Below, in pieces: positions 12,230 to 24,633 of a DNA stretch of 48,521 bases. The DNA is from Porogramme epimiltina (Eukaryota; Basidiomycota; Agaricomycetes; Polyporales; Polyporaceae), in contig FTLJ01000158.1 of NCBI GenBank assembly GCA_900155495.1, forward strand, positions 1 to 48,521. Reading direction: 5' to 3'. Below the pieces are notes generated by a model. The model searched no databases. It was not told the DNA's origin and saw only the letters and a list, made by a program, of their open reading frames with translations. The position numbers and the translations under genes are program-made. Every line of letters begins with the position of its first letter. Within the stretch, counting starts at the first letter, position 1.

Positions 12230-13809
12230 CTCGCCATCGTTCATCCTTTGCAGATCTCTGTGCTCCGCGCGCCTAGACACCGATGAGCACAAGCCTACAC
12301 AGCGCAAAGCACAACGAGCGGCCGCCTCTCCACAGCGACGGTCAGGTGTCGGCCGACGCGCATCCCGCCTAGCCCCGCCTCGCTCCGTCCGCGCCAATCC
12401 CCTCTGCACTCCTTCAAGACCGTCCCCACCCCACCTGCCTCGCCTCGTTCCCTCATCGACCGATCGGCCGTCCGTCGAAGGTGCCAGAACACGATCCGCC
12501 CCGGAGCACGGGGGCACGCTGCCCATCCCCGGCCCCCGCGTGTCGTCCACCCGCCACCACCATCACCGCGAGCCTCTCACATGCCCCGTGCCCCCTCGCA
12601 GCCCTTCTCCCGCACGCAGAGCCCCCTCCCCCTTCTGTCCTCCCGTGCCCAGTCCCCCCCAGCTCGCGCACCAGCGCGCTCGCCCCAACAACCCTATCCG
12701 CGCCGCAATCTAGACGGCAGGTCGCACGGCGTGCCCTGCACGCAGCACCCCTGCAGCGCCTGCAGCAGCCGCTGCAGCCCGCGGCGAGTGCCTCGCCCCG
12801 TCGCCCTCTCGCCCCGGCGGCACGCACCCCAGCCCATCGATTGGCCCGCGCCTCGTGCGCATCCCACCTCCCCCTTCGCTGGGTTCGCCCCTCCCGTCCC
12901 CGCACCCGTCCGTGGGAGGGCCGCACGCCCTTCCGATCGCGATCGGAGGATGGCCGTTCGAAGGAAGGCGTGCGTGGTGCGCACGCAGCTCGAGGGCGAC
13001 GTTGAAGCTTGAGCTTAGGCCGGGGGCTCGAGCTCGGACTCGCCGAGGCGAGGCAAGGCGCTCCGTCGATGGTGACGACGAGGCACGCGAAGGACGTGGT
13101 GGGGAAAGGGGGAAGGTGTGTGGGTTTAGGACGCGTCTTGTGTGTACGTACGTAGGGGTACGGGGCTCGCTCTGCATCCGTAACATGCTGCGGTTTGTGA
13201 AGAAGGAATGAAGCCTGGCGCTGCCATTCGATCGCTAGGGGGTGGGGAAGGAGCTGGAGGGTGGCTACTTCAACAGAATATACTGGAGTACCGGGACTCT
13301 GAGGGCTACAGCATTCGCGGAGTGCTACTAAGGACGGATATAAAAGTGCAAATATGGACGGTATGCATAGGAAGGAGAATGTGATGCGTGTAAAGAATGC
13401 GTATGCGTACAACACACTGGTCCTCGAGACGGCAGGCGATGACATGACAGCGAATGGGGGTGGGGGGGCGTGCAAATATGCTGAGAAAGCGCGTGGATGG
13501 ATGAGAGGTGGGACGAACATATGAAGATGCGACAGTGGAGGGCATGCAAGGGAACGGAGAGGGGAATGGTGGTGGTAATACAGATGTGTTTCGCGAGCGA
13601 GAGTGGTGCAAGGACTGGATCTGCCATAGTTATGAACGGAGGCGAGTGAACTGGCGCGGCAAGGAGAGGTGGTTGGCACCATTAATCTGTCTTTTGGACG
13701 CAACTTGATAAGCATCTGCATATATGAGGACCAGGCGCGCAAACTCACCATGGTCGGGTATAAAAATGTCGAGGGGGGATATACGCACGAATTCCTAGAT
13801 ACGCACTCA
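12230..13809. other. Pyrimidine-rich stretch, downstream flank of the DUF6699 gene
   Basis: From about 12230 to 13010 the plus strand is strongly C/T-rich and gives long Pro/Ser/Arg open frames on both strands with no domain. From 13010 onward the composition turns purine-rich. This is the 3' side of the minus-strand gene ending at 13810. No RNA gene or repeat was recognised. Confidence 0.5.
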
Positions 13810-15085
13810 CTACGACCGTGAGTCGCCAAAGTCGACGACCCAGTACTTCGCCGCTGGGTCGGCGGGCCGCGTGAGGCCTTTGTAGAAGTGCTTCCCCTGG
13901 AGCAGATCTACGCGGCGCATGCCTTTCTTCTTCTCGGCTTGGGCCACGCTGCGCGTGCTCGCCTCGCACCGCTTGGTGAACGCAGCCGCACACGCCTCAA
14001 TGCGCCCGTTGGAGCCCCACTTGCGGCGGTCGTTGATGTTGGCGAGGTTATCGAACCACTCGTAAAGCTGCTCGAACACATCGCGGCAGCGAACCGGCCC
14101 GCCGTTCGGGTTCTTCACTGTGATCTCGAAGTCCTCGAGGAGCTCGCATCGGATGCGCATCTCAGACAGTGGCCGCGAGGCCTCGCACGCAGGCTTGTCG
14201 ATGTATGCGCTAACCGAGCTCTCCCTGAGCTTGCGAGACGGCCCGTTCACCAATTCGTGAATTTCGATGCGCGATACCGGCGCGGTGAGATCGAAGATGA
14301 GAATCTTGTTTGTAGGCCACGCGCCACGCGGGAGCAGCTGCCAATGCAGCGCTAGTGGGGCCGTCGGCTGGGGGTGGGGAGGAGGTGAAGGGTAAGGGGA
14401 CGCGGTGCATGTTGATCGCATCGCGATCGGCGAAACAGGGTGTGGCGCGATAGGTGACACCGAGTGCGTCGAGCGTGTCGCGCTGGGTGGCGGTGACACA
14501 GAGCTGGACGACTCTGTCGATGGAGGCTTTCTGGCTGTGAACGGATGCATATGTGAGGACATTATATATGTGCACGGGAGTCTATCATGATGAACAAGAT
14601 AAGCACTCACCATTCTTCAAAATGCCTTTCAGCGGCTTATCCCGAGGATCCGGGGTCAAGCCTCGGGACGGTAATATGGCAGGCATTACGACAAGGTCCG
14701 GAACCTCGAAGGGCGGGACTTCGAAGGGCCGCAGAGCCTTTGGCTTCACAATGTCCACACCGGACATTGCGGATCGGCGAATGTGGGGCTTGTCGAACTC
14801 GGGGTCAGGAGACATCACCCGGTACGCGACATGGGGTGGTGTCACGGGTGTGTTGGGGCGCGTTACACAGCCGGAGGAGCGGGAGAGCGCACGGCGCACT
14901 ACGGGAGAGCTGCGGGGGGACGGCGTAGGAGGACAGGGGGAGCTTGAGCTCTCACTGGAACACGACGACCAGCCCGCGCTCAGCGGCGGGACGTCCCCCT
15001 CGTCTCCTTCTCCGGGCAAGGCCAACGGCCTGAACTTGGGGGCTTGTGGCGTTGAGAGGCCCGCAATCTTCTTAATGAGATCCAT
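13810..15085 (-). CDS. DUF6699 domain protein
   Basis: The minus-strand gene has two exons, 15085-14611 and 14534-13810, with a 76-nt GT-AG intron (gtgagt...ttcacag), and encodes 399 residues. The start ATG lies in a good context (gccgccATGG). The N-terminal 210 residues or so are Ser/Pro/Arg-rich and probably disordered. The C-terminal 180 residues follow the pattern of the fungal DUF6699 domain: an early strand with an F/W-D-L core, a mid-domain V-x-C-x-DVFEQLYEW helix, then R-R-VDLLQGK and a closing Trp-containing strand. The family is expanded in Agaricomycetes and has no established function. No signal peptide or membrane segment is seen, so a cytosolic or nuclear location is inferred. 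The domain assignment is by recalled pattern and needs a profile search. Confidence 0.82.
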
Positions 15086-15979
15086 GGCGGCACGGCAGAG
15101 GCGGGCGAGCGGGTGTGGGGTGATCGAGGCCAGGGCGAGGGAGGAGGGATGCAGGGTGCAGGAGGATTAGAGAGGGGGATATGAAGGCCCGGGCGATCTC
15201 GGTGCGTGGGGGTCGCTGCGGCAGAAGAAGAAGAGGGAGAGAGGGTGCTGCGTCAGTATATGTGTGCGCGGGACAGCGATACGGGGCGGTAGAAGTGGAA
15301 GGATATCGGAAGACTCACTCAAGGGTCGTGGGGGGAGGTCGTGAACAGCGCTGAGAGGCACGGGCCCCTGCAGTCGAGCTCCCTGAGCAGATATGGACCG
15401 AGAGGGCCCCCGCAGGGAAGCGCGTGCCAGGAAGTGGGCGGACAGGCGAGGGGGCGAGGGGCCATCGACGGTGCATATACGCTGCACACGCCCCCAACAC
15501 GAGGCACCACCTCTTCGGAGTCTGAGCGAGCCACCGATCGCTGCAGCCGCCCGCACGGCCCGCCTCCTCCTGCCCCCCACTGACGTCATGTGATGCCCCG
15601 CCCTGTTGTCCCCTGTTGATCGCTGTGGGTCCCTTGGCCTCTCCACGTCCGTTTTCAGGCCCTGCCGTGCCTCGAACAATCCCCAAACATGGCTTGTTGC
15701 GTCGCCCATCGGTCCCTGCACCTCCATCTCGCTTCCCCGTAAGCGAAATCCCGATGTGTGCCGCTCAGCGCCCACATCTCCGGACCCCATCCTCCTCCCC
15801 GGCATGCGCCCCAGATCACAGTCCATCGACGTCGCCGACGCTCTCGGAGAGCACCAAAATCCGACGCTGCACGAGCACAGGGAACGGGCCGATCTTTCGA
15901 TCAAGGGATCAGTCCAGTGTATTTCGTCCCGGTCCGCGATTATCCCATTTAAAACCACACGGACGCCATCAACTGACAG
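15086..15979. other. Upstream flank of the DUF6699 gene, no clear gene
   Basis: This should contain the promoter and 5' UTR of the minus-strand DUF6699 gene. Overlapping open frames run through it on both strands (15167-15985 - and 15606-16169 +). The minus frame opens with an ATG at 15985 and its first 30 residues look protein-like, but it then becomes compositionally biased, and no family is recognised. Confidence 0.4.
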
Positions 15980-16218
15980 CTCCATTACGACAAGCCGCTC
16001 TCACTCTACTCCAGGCGAGCTGTGCCCCCGGATCTCCCTATACTCTGCTCTCGTGGGACGCCCATCGGGCACCAGCTCCCGACGTAAATGGAAGGCGCGC
16101 ATTACGCATCAACATGCTGGAAATGCCCACCCGCTCCGTACTCCACCACGCCGCATGTCGCGCGCCTAGTATGGAAGGTCAGGGAGATGCGAGAAGCACC
16201 TCACACATGCCTAATTGA
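15980..16218 (+). pseudogene. Possible fragment of a second DUF6699 domain
   Basis: The plus frame that ends at 16218 contains an L-L-S-W-D-A-H-R-A-P segment and, about 30 residues later, an E-M-P-T-R-...-H-H-A-A-C-R-A-P segment. These resemble the 'xWDlrxPP' strand and the 'EPATxPPLxxL' segment of the N-terminal half of DUF6699. The rest of the domain (the DVL helix and RVDxLxG motif) is not found downstream in any frame before the next gene. Lying head to head with the complete DUF6699 gene, it could be a truncated duplicate. The match is weak and may be chance. Confidence 0.25.
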
Positions 16219-16501
16219 GTATGATACGTTTGTGTGCGCTGCGTGTGAGTCCAAGAGTACAAGATGTACTAGGATGGAGAAGCTGATAACAAGAGGCAGT
16301 GAGCGATGAATATCGATAGAAGAATGGGGAGGAAGGTCATAATGCCCTCAGAAAATGCCACTTGCACTGGTAACACTCCTCATGCCCGTCTGACACCCTC
16401 CGCTGAGCATCCCGGCACACCGAAAATACGGTCTAGATACAACCGGCCGCTAAGCTGTCACACCTGACCACCGACAATCACCTCCGAAAAGACTATCCGC
16501 C

Positions 16502-17523
16502 ATGTCACGCCCCCGAAAATTCGCTATCCCGTTGCCGCATCTCTACCTGCCCATCCCGCCAAAGCCACTCCCCCACCGGATGAGCCACGAGGACCGCCTG
16601 GAGGACTATCGGAGGGAGCACTTCTCCCAGACAGGGCCCGTAGACGCGTGGCTTGCTGCGTGGATGGCGCAAGGCGCCAGCCCTGGCGGACCCCTCGCCG
16701 CGGACGAGGTCCAGTGCACCGTCTCCGTCAAATGCGTTCAGGTGAGCACTCCCCCAGGCCTGCAGGGGCCCGAACCGTATTTTCTTCTCCCGTTTTCCCT
16801 GCGCCACGGAAAAGAACGCCATTCACTGACGAGATGAACGACTTCCCTCCGGGCGCGCACCCCGGCGCGGCGAACTCGTCGAACCCTCCGGCGCCGAACC
16901 GTCGAACCGTCGTCGCGTCCTGGGGCCCTGGCTGCCGTTCGCTGCCCGTTCGCATGCGCACGCGCAGGCGCCGCCCGACCCAGCCTGCGCGTTCTTCGCC
17001 GACCCGGACACGTACGTCCTCCGCCTCCAGCTCGCGCCCACGGCAGGCGCCCCTCCCCACGCGAAGCCCGGCTCTAGGCCCGGGCCCGGGGTCGGGCCCG
17101 CCTCCGCCAGCCGCGCGCGGCAGCAGCAGGCATCGCAGCAACAGGCGGGCTTCGTGCTCGCGAAGCACGAGGGCGCGCCCAGCCCAGACGACATGCGCGC
17201 CCCCCGCTGGACGCAGCTCGCCCCCGGGCAGCCCGTGGCCTTCCGGGCGCGCCGCGCAGCCGTCGCCGAGCTGCTCGCGGCCGCGCGCGTGCGCCTCCCG
17301 CCTGGCGGGCTGGGCGGCTTGTGTGGCTGGGGCGGGGAGGAGCCGGCCGAGCCGGGCGCGGTTCCGGATACTGTCGCGGTGAGTGCTTTGCGTGCCTGTG
17401 CGGGCCGTGGGCGGCTTGTAGACGCAGCGACGCTGATGCTGTCGACATGGCCTGCGGCGGCGCGGACGGATATAGCTTGCGCTGGAGGGGATGCGGACGC
17501 TCAACCTGGGCCTGGAGGGGTGA
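16502..17523 (+). CDS. Hypothetical protein, exon structure partly unresolved
   Basis: I do not recognise this protein. The first exon, 16502-16741, encodes 80 residues from an ATG and ends in a strong donor (CAG|gtgagc). The central exon reads best in the frame covering 16917-17378, which is rich in Ala, Pro and Gln but has ordered-looking segments. It ends at another strong donor (gtgagt at 17379). The acceptor at 17475 then gives a short last exon, 17476-17523, in the right phase with a clean stop. The problem is intron 1. An acceptor near 16833 leads into the wrong frame, and the only phase-compatible acceptor before the good segment is at 16967, making a 226-nt intron. A one-base sequence error or a frameshift mutation would also explain this. 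Confidence 0.4.
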
Positions 17524-18949
17524 GGACGTTGCTGCAGGCCTGCGGACGGGCGAGCGCGAGGCTGAGCGTCCCGGGGTGGGGTTCCGGATGTCGGCTTCGG
17601 GCGCGGAAGGGAGGGCGATGGGAGGCGGCTGGAGACGGGAGAAGAGCAGCGTGGTGCATCGTCGACGAATCACCGGCCGCGAAGCGACGGAGGTGGGGAT
17701 GAGGCGCGCGCGGAGGGGCTGCTGCATGGGTCGGGTCTGATTTGTGGCGTGCAGAGAAGCGGGAGGGGGTGGAGCACATGAGCACCGGAGGATAACGTGG
17801 TTTCTGATGGCGAAGCACAACCGGTGGGCGAGCGAGTGCTGGGACGATTCAAACGGCAAGAGCTGCGGCTTGCGTGGGTTTGAAGGTGCTGAATTGTTGA
17901 GACGTCCTTCCGGGGTAAGGGGAAAGACGGAGTAGACGCGAAGGGCGGTGGTCTAACGCGGAGTAGGCAGAATTGCACAGGAGATCGGCCGCGTCTGCGG
18001 CAGGGACATCTCGAAGGCCGTGCGGCATCCTAGACCACGCGTGAGAACAGGGATGTTGAACGGGGTGCGGGGGCAGACATGCCTCTCGAGAACTCTATCC
18101 TGAGCAGCAGATACCCCGCAGGGGTCGGAGATGGCCTACGATCGTGGGGGAACATCAGCCACGAGTTCAGGGTTCGCACGCACCTCTTGCTATGAAAGCT
18201 CAGGAATGCGAACGGAAACGAGTTGTGGTGCTTGCGCAGTACGAATGCGTCCTTATGGAGCGGGCCATGTAGTCTCCAGGGACAGATGATTGAATGTTCA
18301 TCAAGTCCAAACCTACTGGGGATATGCTGGAAGTGCGAAGAGTAGAGAAAGGTTAGAGCGTCTCTGAGATATAGTGGTGGAGATCCGGATTCGCTGGGTA
18401 GATGCTTTCCAGCTAAGTTTAAATGACGGCCGAGCTGACTGAAGAACTGGGCGCGTACCAGACCAGAATAGAGCACACAAGATATGATTCGCTTTCTTGA
18501 CATAGTTGGCGGCTCGGCATGTATAGCAACGACGGACGAGTGGGAAAAGATAAATTGTAAGATGTGGCAATACTTGGGAGGCGAGATGCGGCGTCGGACA
18601 TAGAAGACATTAGTGAACACGATGGTGGTTCAGAACAAACCCAACCTCTGGGGCAATTGGCGGGTGATCAGCTCAACGACCGTGACAGACGTCGATGAGG
18701 CCACCGTTCTATATTTGGTAGGAATAGATCAGCGGAGTTACAAGTTTCTGAAAGATGAGGGGGGCTATGAAGGGGTCTGGTCCAGGTCGTGCTTAGCGCC
18801 TGGCCTCGGCGATCACGTGCAACAAAAGTTTCCGCGAGGATTTTGGTACTCGACGCTGTGGCCGACATCGTGCTCGGTGCTCTACTCGTTCTCCTCGCTG
18901 CTTCACCCACTTTGGTCTCCCGGGTCCATAATCCCGAGACCTGCCCACC
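17524..18949. other. Intergenic region upstream of NOP56
   Basis: No supported gene. The minus frame 18030-18620 has no ATG at its start, no domain and an unremarkable composition. The last 150 bases (CT-rich, ending ccaccATGG) are the probable NOP56 promoter and leader. Confidence 0.5.
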
Positions 18950-20830
18950 ATGGCAGCCTGCACTCACGCGCTCTTCGAGACGTCTTCCGGCTACGCCATC
19001 TTTGAGGTCAAGCTGCACGATGTCGTTGGCTCACTCGACAAAGCCGTCCAAGCCTCCATCGAGGATTACTCAAAATTCGCCAAGATGGTCTCCCTGGTCA
19101 GCTTTGCGCCCTTCCAAAATGCTGCGCATGCATTGGAGAACATGAACGACATTTCCGAAAGTATGCACACTTGTTCTTTTGCGTTCCCGAACTCTCCTAA
19201 CGGTGTTGCAGACACCGTTCACCCTTACCTCCAGTCGGTGCTGGAACTCAACCTCGCCAAGCCCAAGAAAGGCTCTTCCGTCGTCCTCGCTGCCAACCAC
19301 CACATAGCACCCATTCTGAAAGAGCAGCTGGGTATTAACTGTGCGTCAAAGGACGTCGCAGTCGACATCCTTCGCGGTATCCGCCAACATGCTTCCAAGC
19401 TGCTCAAGGGCCTGCAAGACGAGGACCTGACCAAGTCTCAGCTTGGTCTCGGCCACGCCTACTCGCGCGCGAAACTCAAGTTCAACGTGAACCGTATCGA
19501 CAACATGATCATCCAGGCCATTGCGCTCCTCGACCAGCTTGACAAGGACGTCAACCTCTTCTCCATGCGCGTGCGCGAGTGGTACGGCTACCATTTCCCG
19601 GAACTCGTCAAGATTGTCCCCGACAACTACCAGTACGCTCGTGTCGCGCAGTTCATCGGCGCGAAGGAGTCCCTCGACGAGTCCAAGCTCCCTGAACTTG
19701 CTACGCTCCTCGACGACGACGAGACCCGGGCACAGAACATCCTCGACGCCGCGCGCGGTTCTATGGGTACGGCGCTCTCCGACTTCGATATCCTGAACGT
19801 CGGCATGTTCGCTACCCGCGTCGTCTCCCTCGCCGAGTACCGGAAGTCGCTCCAAACGTACCTCCACGAGAAGATGAACGACGTCGCGCCCAGCTTGACC
19901 GCCCTCCTCGGCGACCGCATCGGCGCACGGCTCATCAGCCACGCGGGCAGCTTGACGAACCTCAGCAAATACCCCGCGAGTACGGTGCAGATTCTCGGCG
20001 CGGAGAAGGCGCTGTTCCGTGCGCTCAAGACTAAGGGCAACACGCCCAAGGTGCGTCCATATAGCGTTTATACTCACGATAACCTAGCTAACTAACACGC
20101 CGCAGTACGGACTCATCTACCACTCAACCTTCATCGGCCGTGCGGGCCCCAAGTACAAGGGCCGCATCTCGCGCTTCCTCGCGAACAAGTGCTCAATAGC
20201 CGCGCGGATAGACTGCTACACCGACACCCCGACGGCCAAGTTCGGCGAGGCGCTGAAGCAGCAGGTCGAGGAGCGGCTAGCGTTCTTCGAGACGGGCGAG
20301 CCCCCGTCGAAGAACGCAGACGCCATGCGCAAGGTGTTCGAGCAGCTCGCGCTTGACCAGGACGAGGACGAGTCGGATGCCGAAGAGGACGCGATGGAGG
20401 TGGACGTCGGGGCGAAGAAGAAGGGCAAGGGGAAGAGCAAGGAGGCGGCGTTGCCGTTCATGGATGTGGACGTTACTCCAACAAAGGAGAAGAAGGAGAA
20501 GAAGAAGAAGCGGAAGAGCGAGGACGCGGAGATGGACGTAGATGGAGAGGAGAGCGACGAGAGCGCGCCGAAGAAGAAGGTGAAGCTGAGCAAGGAGGAG
20601 AAGAAGGCGTTGAAGAAGAAGGAGAAGAAGGAACGCAAGGAGAAGGAGGCAGCAGAGGTAAGCTTTCTCCTTCCTTTATTGCGTACTAGACGGCGCAAGG
20701 GGGCCATAATAGGACGCCATGCTAATGAGGGTGTGACATCACTCAGGGAGGCGAGTCGAAAAAGGAGAAGAAGGAAAAGAAAGAGAAAAAGGAAAAGAAG
20801 GAGAAGAAGGAGAAGAAGAGCAAGGAGTAG
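18950..20830 (+). CDS. NOP56: NOP56, core protein of box C/D snoRNPs
   Basis: Exons 18950-19160, 19212-20050, 20106-20657 and 20747-20830 give 561 residues; introns are 51, 55 and 89 nt. Residues 1-70 form the NOP5NT-type domain ([12 protein letters not shown] start). The coiled-coil and Nop domain follow, with [70 protein letters not shown] and [11 protein letters not shown]. These match NOP56 rather than its paralogue NOP58. The C-terminal 150 residues are acidic and then Lys/Glu-rich ([10 protein letters not shown]), typical of this nucleolar family. With NOP58, fibrillarin and SNU13 it forms the snoRNP that directs rRNA 2'-O-methylation. The start ATG sits in an ideal context. The gene converges on the antiporter downstream. 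Confidence 0.97.
20480..20830 (+). repeat. Purine-rich AAG/GAG triplet tract coding the NOP56 Lys/Glu tail
   Basis: Imperfect AAG and GAG triplets dominate 20480-20657 and, across the last intron, 20747-20830. The tract is coding and in frame, giving KKE repeats. It is prone to triplet-length variation. Confidence 0.8.
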
Positions 20831-21224
20831 TAATATGCGCTCCACTCCGCCCCCCCTTCCTTTCCTGTACTCTCCCTGTCGATGCTCTCGCGGTTCCTCT
20901 CTCCTGTACTCTGTTGTGCTATCCATTTCCTCTTTCTGGCTCCCAACCACGACACCTCATGTTGAGATGGATGTTACAAACGGAAGATGATGATATATGC
21001 ATGAAAGACGGTCTGTCTGGCAAGGTAGTACAAATGACACACCTTCGCAGCGTGCGGAACTAGTGCTACATTCGTGGTGGGGGAGTGTGGTTGTAAGCAG
21101 CGTAGGTAGAGGTTGTGTTGGGTATACGTGAGAGGTCGTGAAAGCGTTACAGCATCATAGTGTGGACGAGAGCAAGTATGCAAACTGCGTATACATTGAA
21201 AAGAGACCTTTGGGCGCAGCCCCT
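20831..21224. other. Shared 3' region between convergent NOP56 and antiporter genes
   Basis: About 390 bases separate the two stop codons. Nothing other than presumed 3' UTRs and terminators is visible. Confidence 0.6.
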
Positions 21225-24200
21225 TCATTCGACTGCGAGCGCGGCCTGGAACACGATCACGTTCGCCCGGCAGCCCGAGACGACGAGCGAGGTCGCCACA
21301 TCGCCGACGGTGCGACGCACCGCACCCGAGATGCCGCCGTGCTCCTCGACGAGCTCCTTGAGCTCCGTGGCGTGGTTCTCGACCGCCAGGCGGCGCGAGC
21401 GCCCCGCGAGCACGACGAGGCGCGCGCGGTCTTCCACCGCGGACGCCGCGAGGCCCTGCGCCTCCTCGACCACGCGGTGGAGGGGTGCGGGGGTCGCCAC
21501 CTCGGAGAAGGCCATGCGCGACAGCGCGGGGACGAGCGCGGCCTCCTCGTTCCGCGTGTACTTGGTCCACGCGATGTTGTCCGCGGTCTCGGACTCGAGC
21601 CGGGTCTGCGTGTTCGCGTTGCCGTAGACGGTGTCAGGGAAGACCTAGAATAACATAAAGTGTGAGCCTAGAGCACGACTGGCGAGCTGACACAAAAAAG
21701 ACAAGCTCACCGACGCGATCGTCGCGTGGTTCTGCGGGTAAACGGGCGAGCCGGACCTCTCGTCGCCCGCACCGAGGGGCTTCTCGGACGTCGAGTCCCC
21801 GCTCTGCTGCTCGACGAGCGGCGCCTCCTCGCACTTGGCGACGCGCACGACCGTCGCGCTGATCCGCGGGTTCTCGCACAGCTGCACGGCAAAGTCGAGC
21901 GCGAGGCGGTCGTCGGGCCCGCCGAAGAACGGCACGAACAGGCGGTGCACGCCGCCGCGCGCGAGCGCGAGCCCGTGGCCCGCGCCGGCGCTGCGGTCGA
22001 CGAAGAGCGCGACGTCCGTCTTGGCGGCGCCGAAGAGGCCGCGGACGAACTGGGAGTGCGAGAGCGAGACGTCGCGGTCCTCGGCGCCTGCGGCGGTAGC
22101 GCGGAAGAGGGCCTCGAAGGGGTTTTGGATGTTCCCGAGGCGAGGGGTGAGCATGGCGCCGCCCGTCAAGGCGTTGACTTGGCCTTGCGTAAGGTCCGCC
22201 TGGGCACTGTTGTCGGGCTCCGTCTGTGTCTGTGTGGTGCCGAGTGGGGATTGCGGTGGGAGCCAGGGAACGAGGATGAGCTGTGAATCATTCCGGGTAG
22301 CGTGTTCGGCGGCGGTGGGGCCGAGGTCGTCGAAGGGCACGATCGAGAGCGAGTTGTTGACGGGGACGCCGTGGAGCGCGCCGAATGTCGAGAAAATGTC
22401 GAGGAGAGGATCAGTGGCCAAAAGGGACTCGACGTTGGACGATTTCATGACAGCGGAGGTACGGTCTGAAAGTTCGATCAGGCGGACGGCATCGAGCGAC
22501 ATTTGGCTCTCGGGGACGTCTGGTGTTGAAGCAGCTTTCGTCGAGATCGTGGTCACAGCGGTCTCCGACGTGAGGCGAAGCTCGTCCTCGTACGGTGGCG
22601 GAGGAGGTATGATGAGCTGAGTGAGGGCCAACATGCCAGAGAGATGCTCAATCTTGTCAAGGACCACTGTGAAACGTGTCTTCTTCTCGCCATCTTCTGC
22701 CTTTCCAGCTCTGTCCTGAATAGCACCTTCTTTGTCGTCTCCTTCCTGTTGTTGTGCAGTGGCCCAATTGGCGCCGCCAGCCGACGCACGGACACGCAGT
22801 TCCGGTGGATAATAGAGGGTGACGGCAGGCGTGGTCATAAACGTGAGAAGAAGCGCTTCGAGAACGAACATGGAGAAGACACGTTGGGATAAGATACCCG
22901 CGGAGAGGCCCACATTGAGGACGATGAGCTCCACAAGACTGTTTCGGAGGTCAGAGGCATTCCAGAGCGAAAGTGAGGATTGACATACCCTTTGCAACTC
23001 ATCAGTGAACCGATTGCACCGGACTCACGCCAGCTGAAACCCGCCCATCGAGCTGCTGCAAAGCATCCGCCAAACTTCCCGGAATAAGCCAACGCGCAAA
23101 TGGCGATCGTATAGCCCCACGTGATACCTTAAAGTCAAATGTCCATTAATGACGTACATGAGGCGAATCGGGGGATGCACACACCATTATTAAGGAGACC
23201 GAGATCGGTCGATAGGCCGGAGAGCGTGAAGTATAGGGGAAGGAAGATGATGGACACCATATCTTCGAGCTTCTCTGTGAGGGCGATCGCCAGGCCACCT
23301 TCTCTAGGCACGATGATCCCTGCCAGGAAGGCACCGAAGATCGCGTGGACCTAAAATTTTCAGTGAGCAGAGGCTAGAAGAAAAGAGAGGTAGCGCTACG
23401 TACCCCAATGATATCGGTGAAGAAGGCCGACCCAAAGAGCAGCAACATCACCACTGTCATAAAGAACATGGTGGGGCCATCGCGGATAGATCCCGTACGG
23501 CGTGCCAACCAGTAGAGGATACGCTTGACAACGAAGAGCAGGAACAATGTCCAGCCTACGCATACGAGCAGGATCCATAGCGCCATGAGGCCAGACCCTG
23601 CGTTCACGAGGGCGACGCTAAGGGCGAGGAGCGTCCAGCCGATGATGTCGTTGCCTACCCCCGCTGAGAGCACAACGATGCCGACGGTGGTATCCAGTAG
23701 CTTGAGCTCGGTGAGAATTCGGCACAGAACGGGGAATGCAGTGATGGAATACGCTACGCCGGTGAACAGCATGAAGTTGGTGAACTTCACGGAGGAGTCG
23801 ATAAACGTGTTGTATAGCGGGACTGCTAGTCCTGCACCAAAACCTGGGGACGATGAATATTTAGACCGGGTGAAGATATTGACACAGATTGTGCACGTAC
23901 CAAAGGGAATACACATTCCAGCTAATGCCACTGTCACAGAAAGACGAGCATTACGTTTGATCACTGCGGCATCGATTTCTAGACCAACAAGGAAGAGGAA
24001 GAGGCAAAGACCAATATTCGCCACGAGGGAAAGGTACGAGCGAGATTCGTCCGGAAATATGTGCTTGGTGAATCCGGGAATGCGACCGAATGCCGTTGGA
24101 CCTGATCATGCGGACGATAAGTTCACAGGGTGACGAACACATACAAGCAACGATGGCACACACCGAGGAGGATACCCCCTATAACTTCTGCTATGACCTT

Positions 24201-24633
24201 CGGTTGCCTGATCTTCCTCAGGACCAGAGCAAGGAGCTGGGTGGTCAGGATAATAACACCTGTCGTGCGGCATGTTAGTCATGTATCCCACTAGGTTACT
24301 TTTTGTTATAAATGGGACAGGAAGGGAAGGTCTCGCACTGAAAAGATCAGCGGTACCCCGCAGCACGGGAGAGAAGTGGGGAGAACGGACTCGCGAAAAG
24401 GGTCGAACGTGAAGACTCACCAACTTGTACAATCCATAGCCTTAATGGGTCGTTCAAATTGACAGCAGTGGGATCCTGTCCACTCAGTAGGCCACCCTGA
24501 AGGCCGAATAGTCCGATGGTCAGGGAGCAGATAGAGAGGTATTAGCTTTGAGGGGCCGCACCTGCTCTTGAGCAGCTCTTTTTCCGAGAGCTTGCCTTGC
24601 GATGCCAATTATCATGGACGAGAACTCCTTCAT
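21225..24633 (-). CDS. KHA1: K+/H+ antiporter of the CPA2 family (KHA1-like)
   Basis: Nine exons on the minus strand: 24633-24562, 24496-24421, 24259-24164, 24101-23901, 23843-23404, 23350-23185, 23127-22989, 22938-21711 and 21644-21225. They encode 945 residues. After a short N-terminus and QGGLLSG, about twelve membrane helices run to roughly residue 400. Visible CPA2 features include R-Q-P-K-V-I-A-E-V-I-GGILLGP, FGRIPGF, LFLFLVGLE, SITAFPVLCRILTELKLL and GNDIIGWTLLALSVAL; the Asn-Asp pair is the expected ion-binding site. The long last part is cytosolic. The family exchanges K+ (or Na+) for H+ in Golgi or endosomal membranes and supports ion and pH homeostasis. The splice at 24561/24497 is in phase and restores the conserved QGGLLSG. 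Intron 2 is long for this locus (161 nt). Confidence 0.95.

Noticed and set aside
12453..13829. 458-residue minus frame
   Set aside because: Begins without an ATG, is low-complexity Ser/Pro/His/Arg and is the complement of a pyrimidine-rich tract.
18030..18620. 196-residue minus frame upstream of NOP56
   Set aside because: No ATG at its start, no recognised domain, and it covers the likely NOP56 upstream region.
20658..20746. Possible intronic box C/D snoRNA in NOP56, as found in animals
   Set aside because: No intact RUGAUGA box C with a matching CUGA box D and terminal stem was found; the NOP56 introns are only 51-89 nt.
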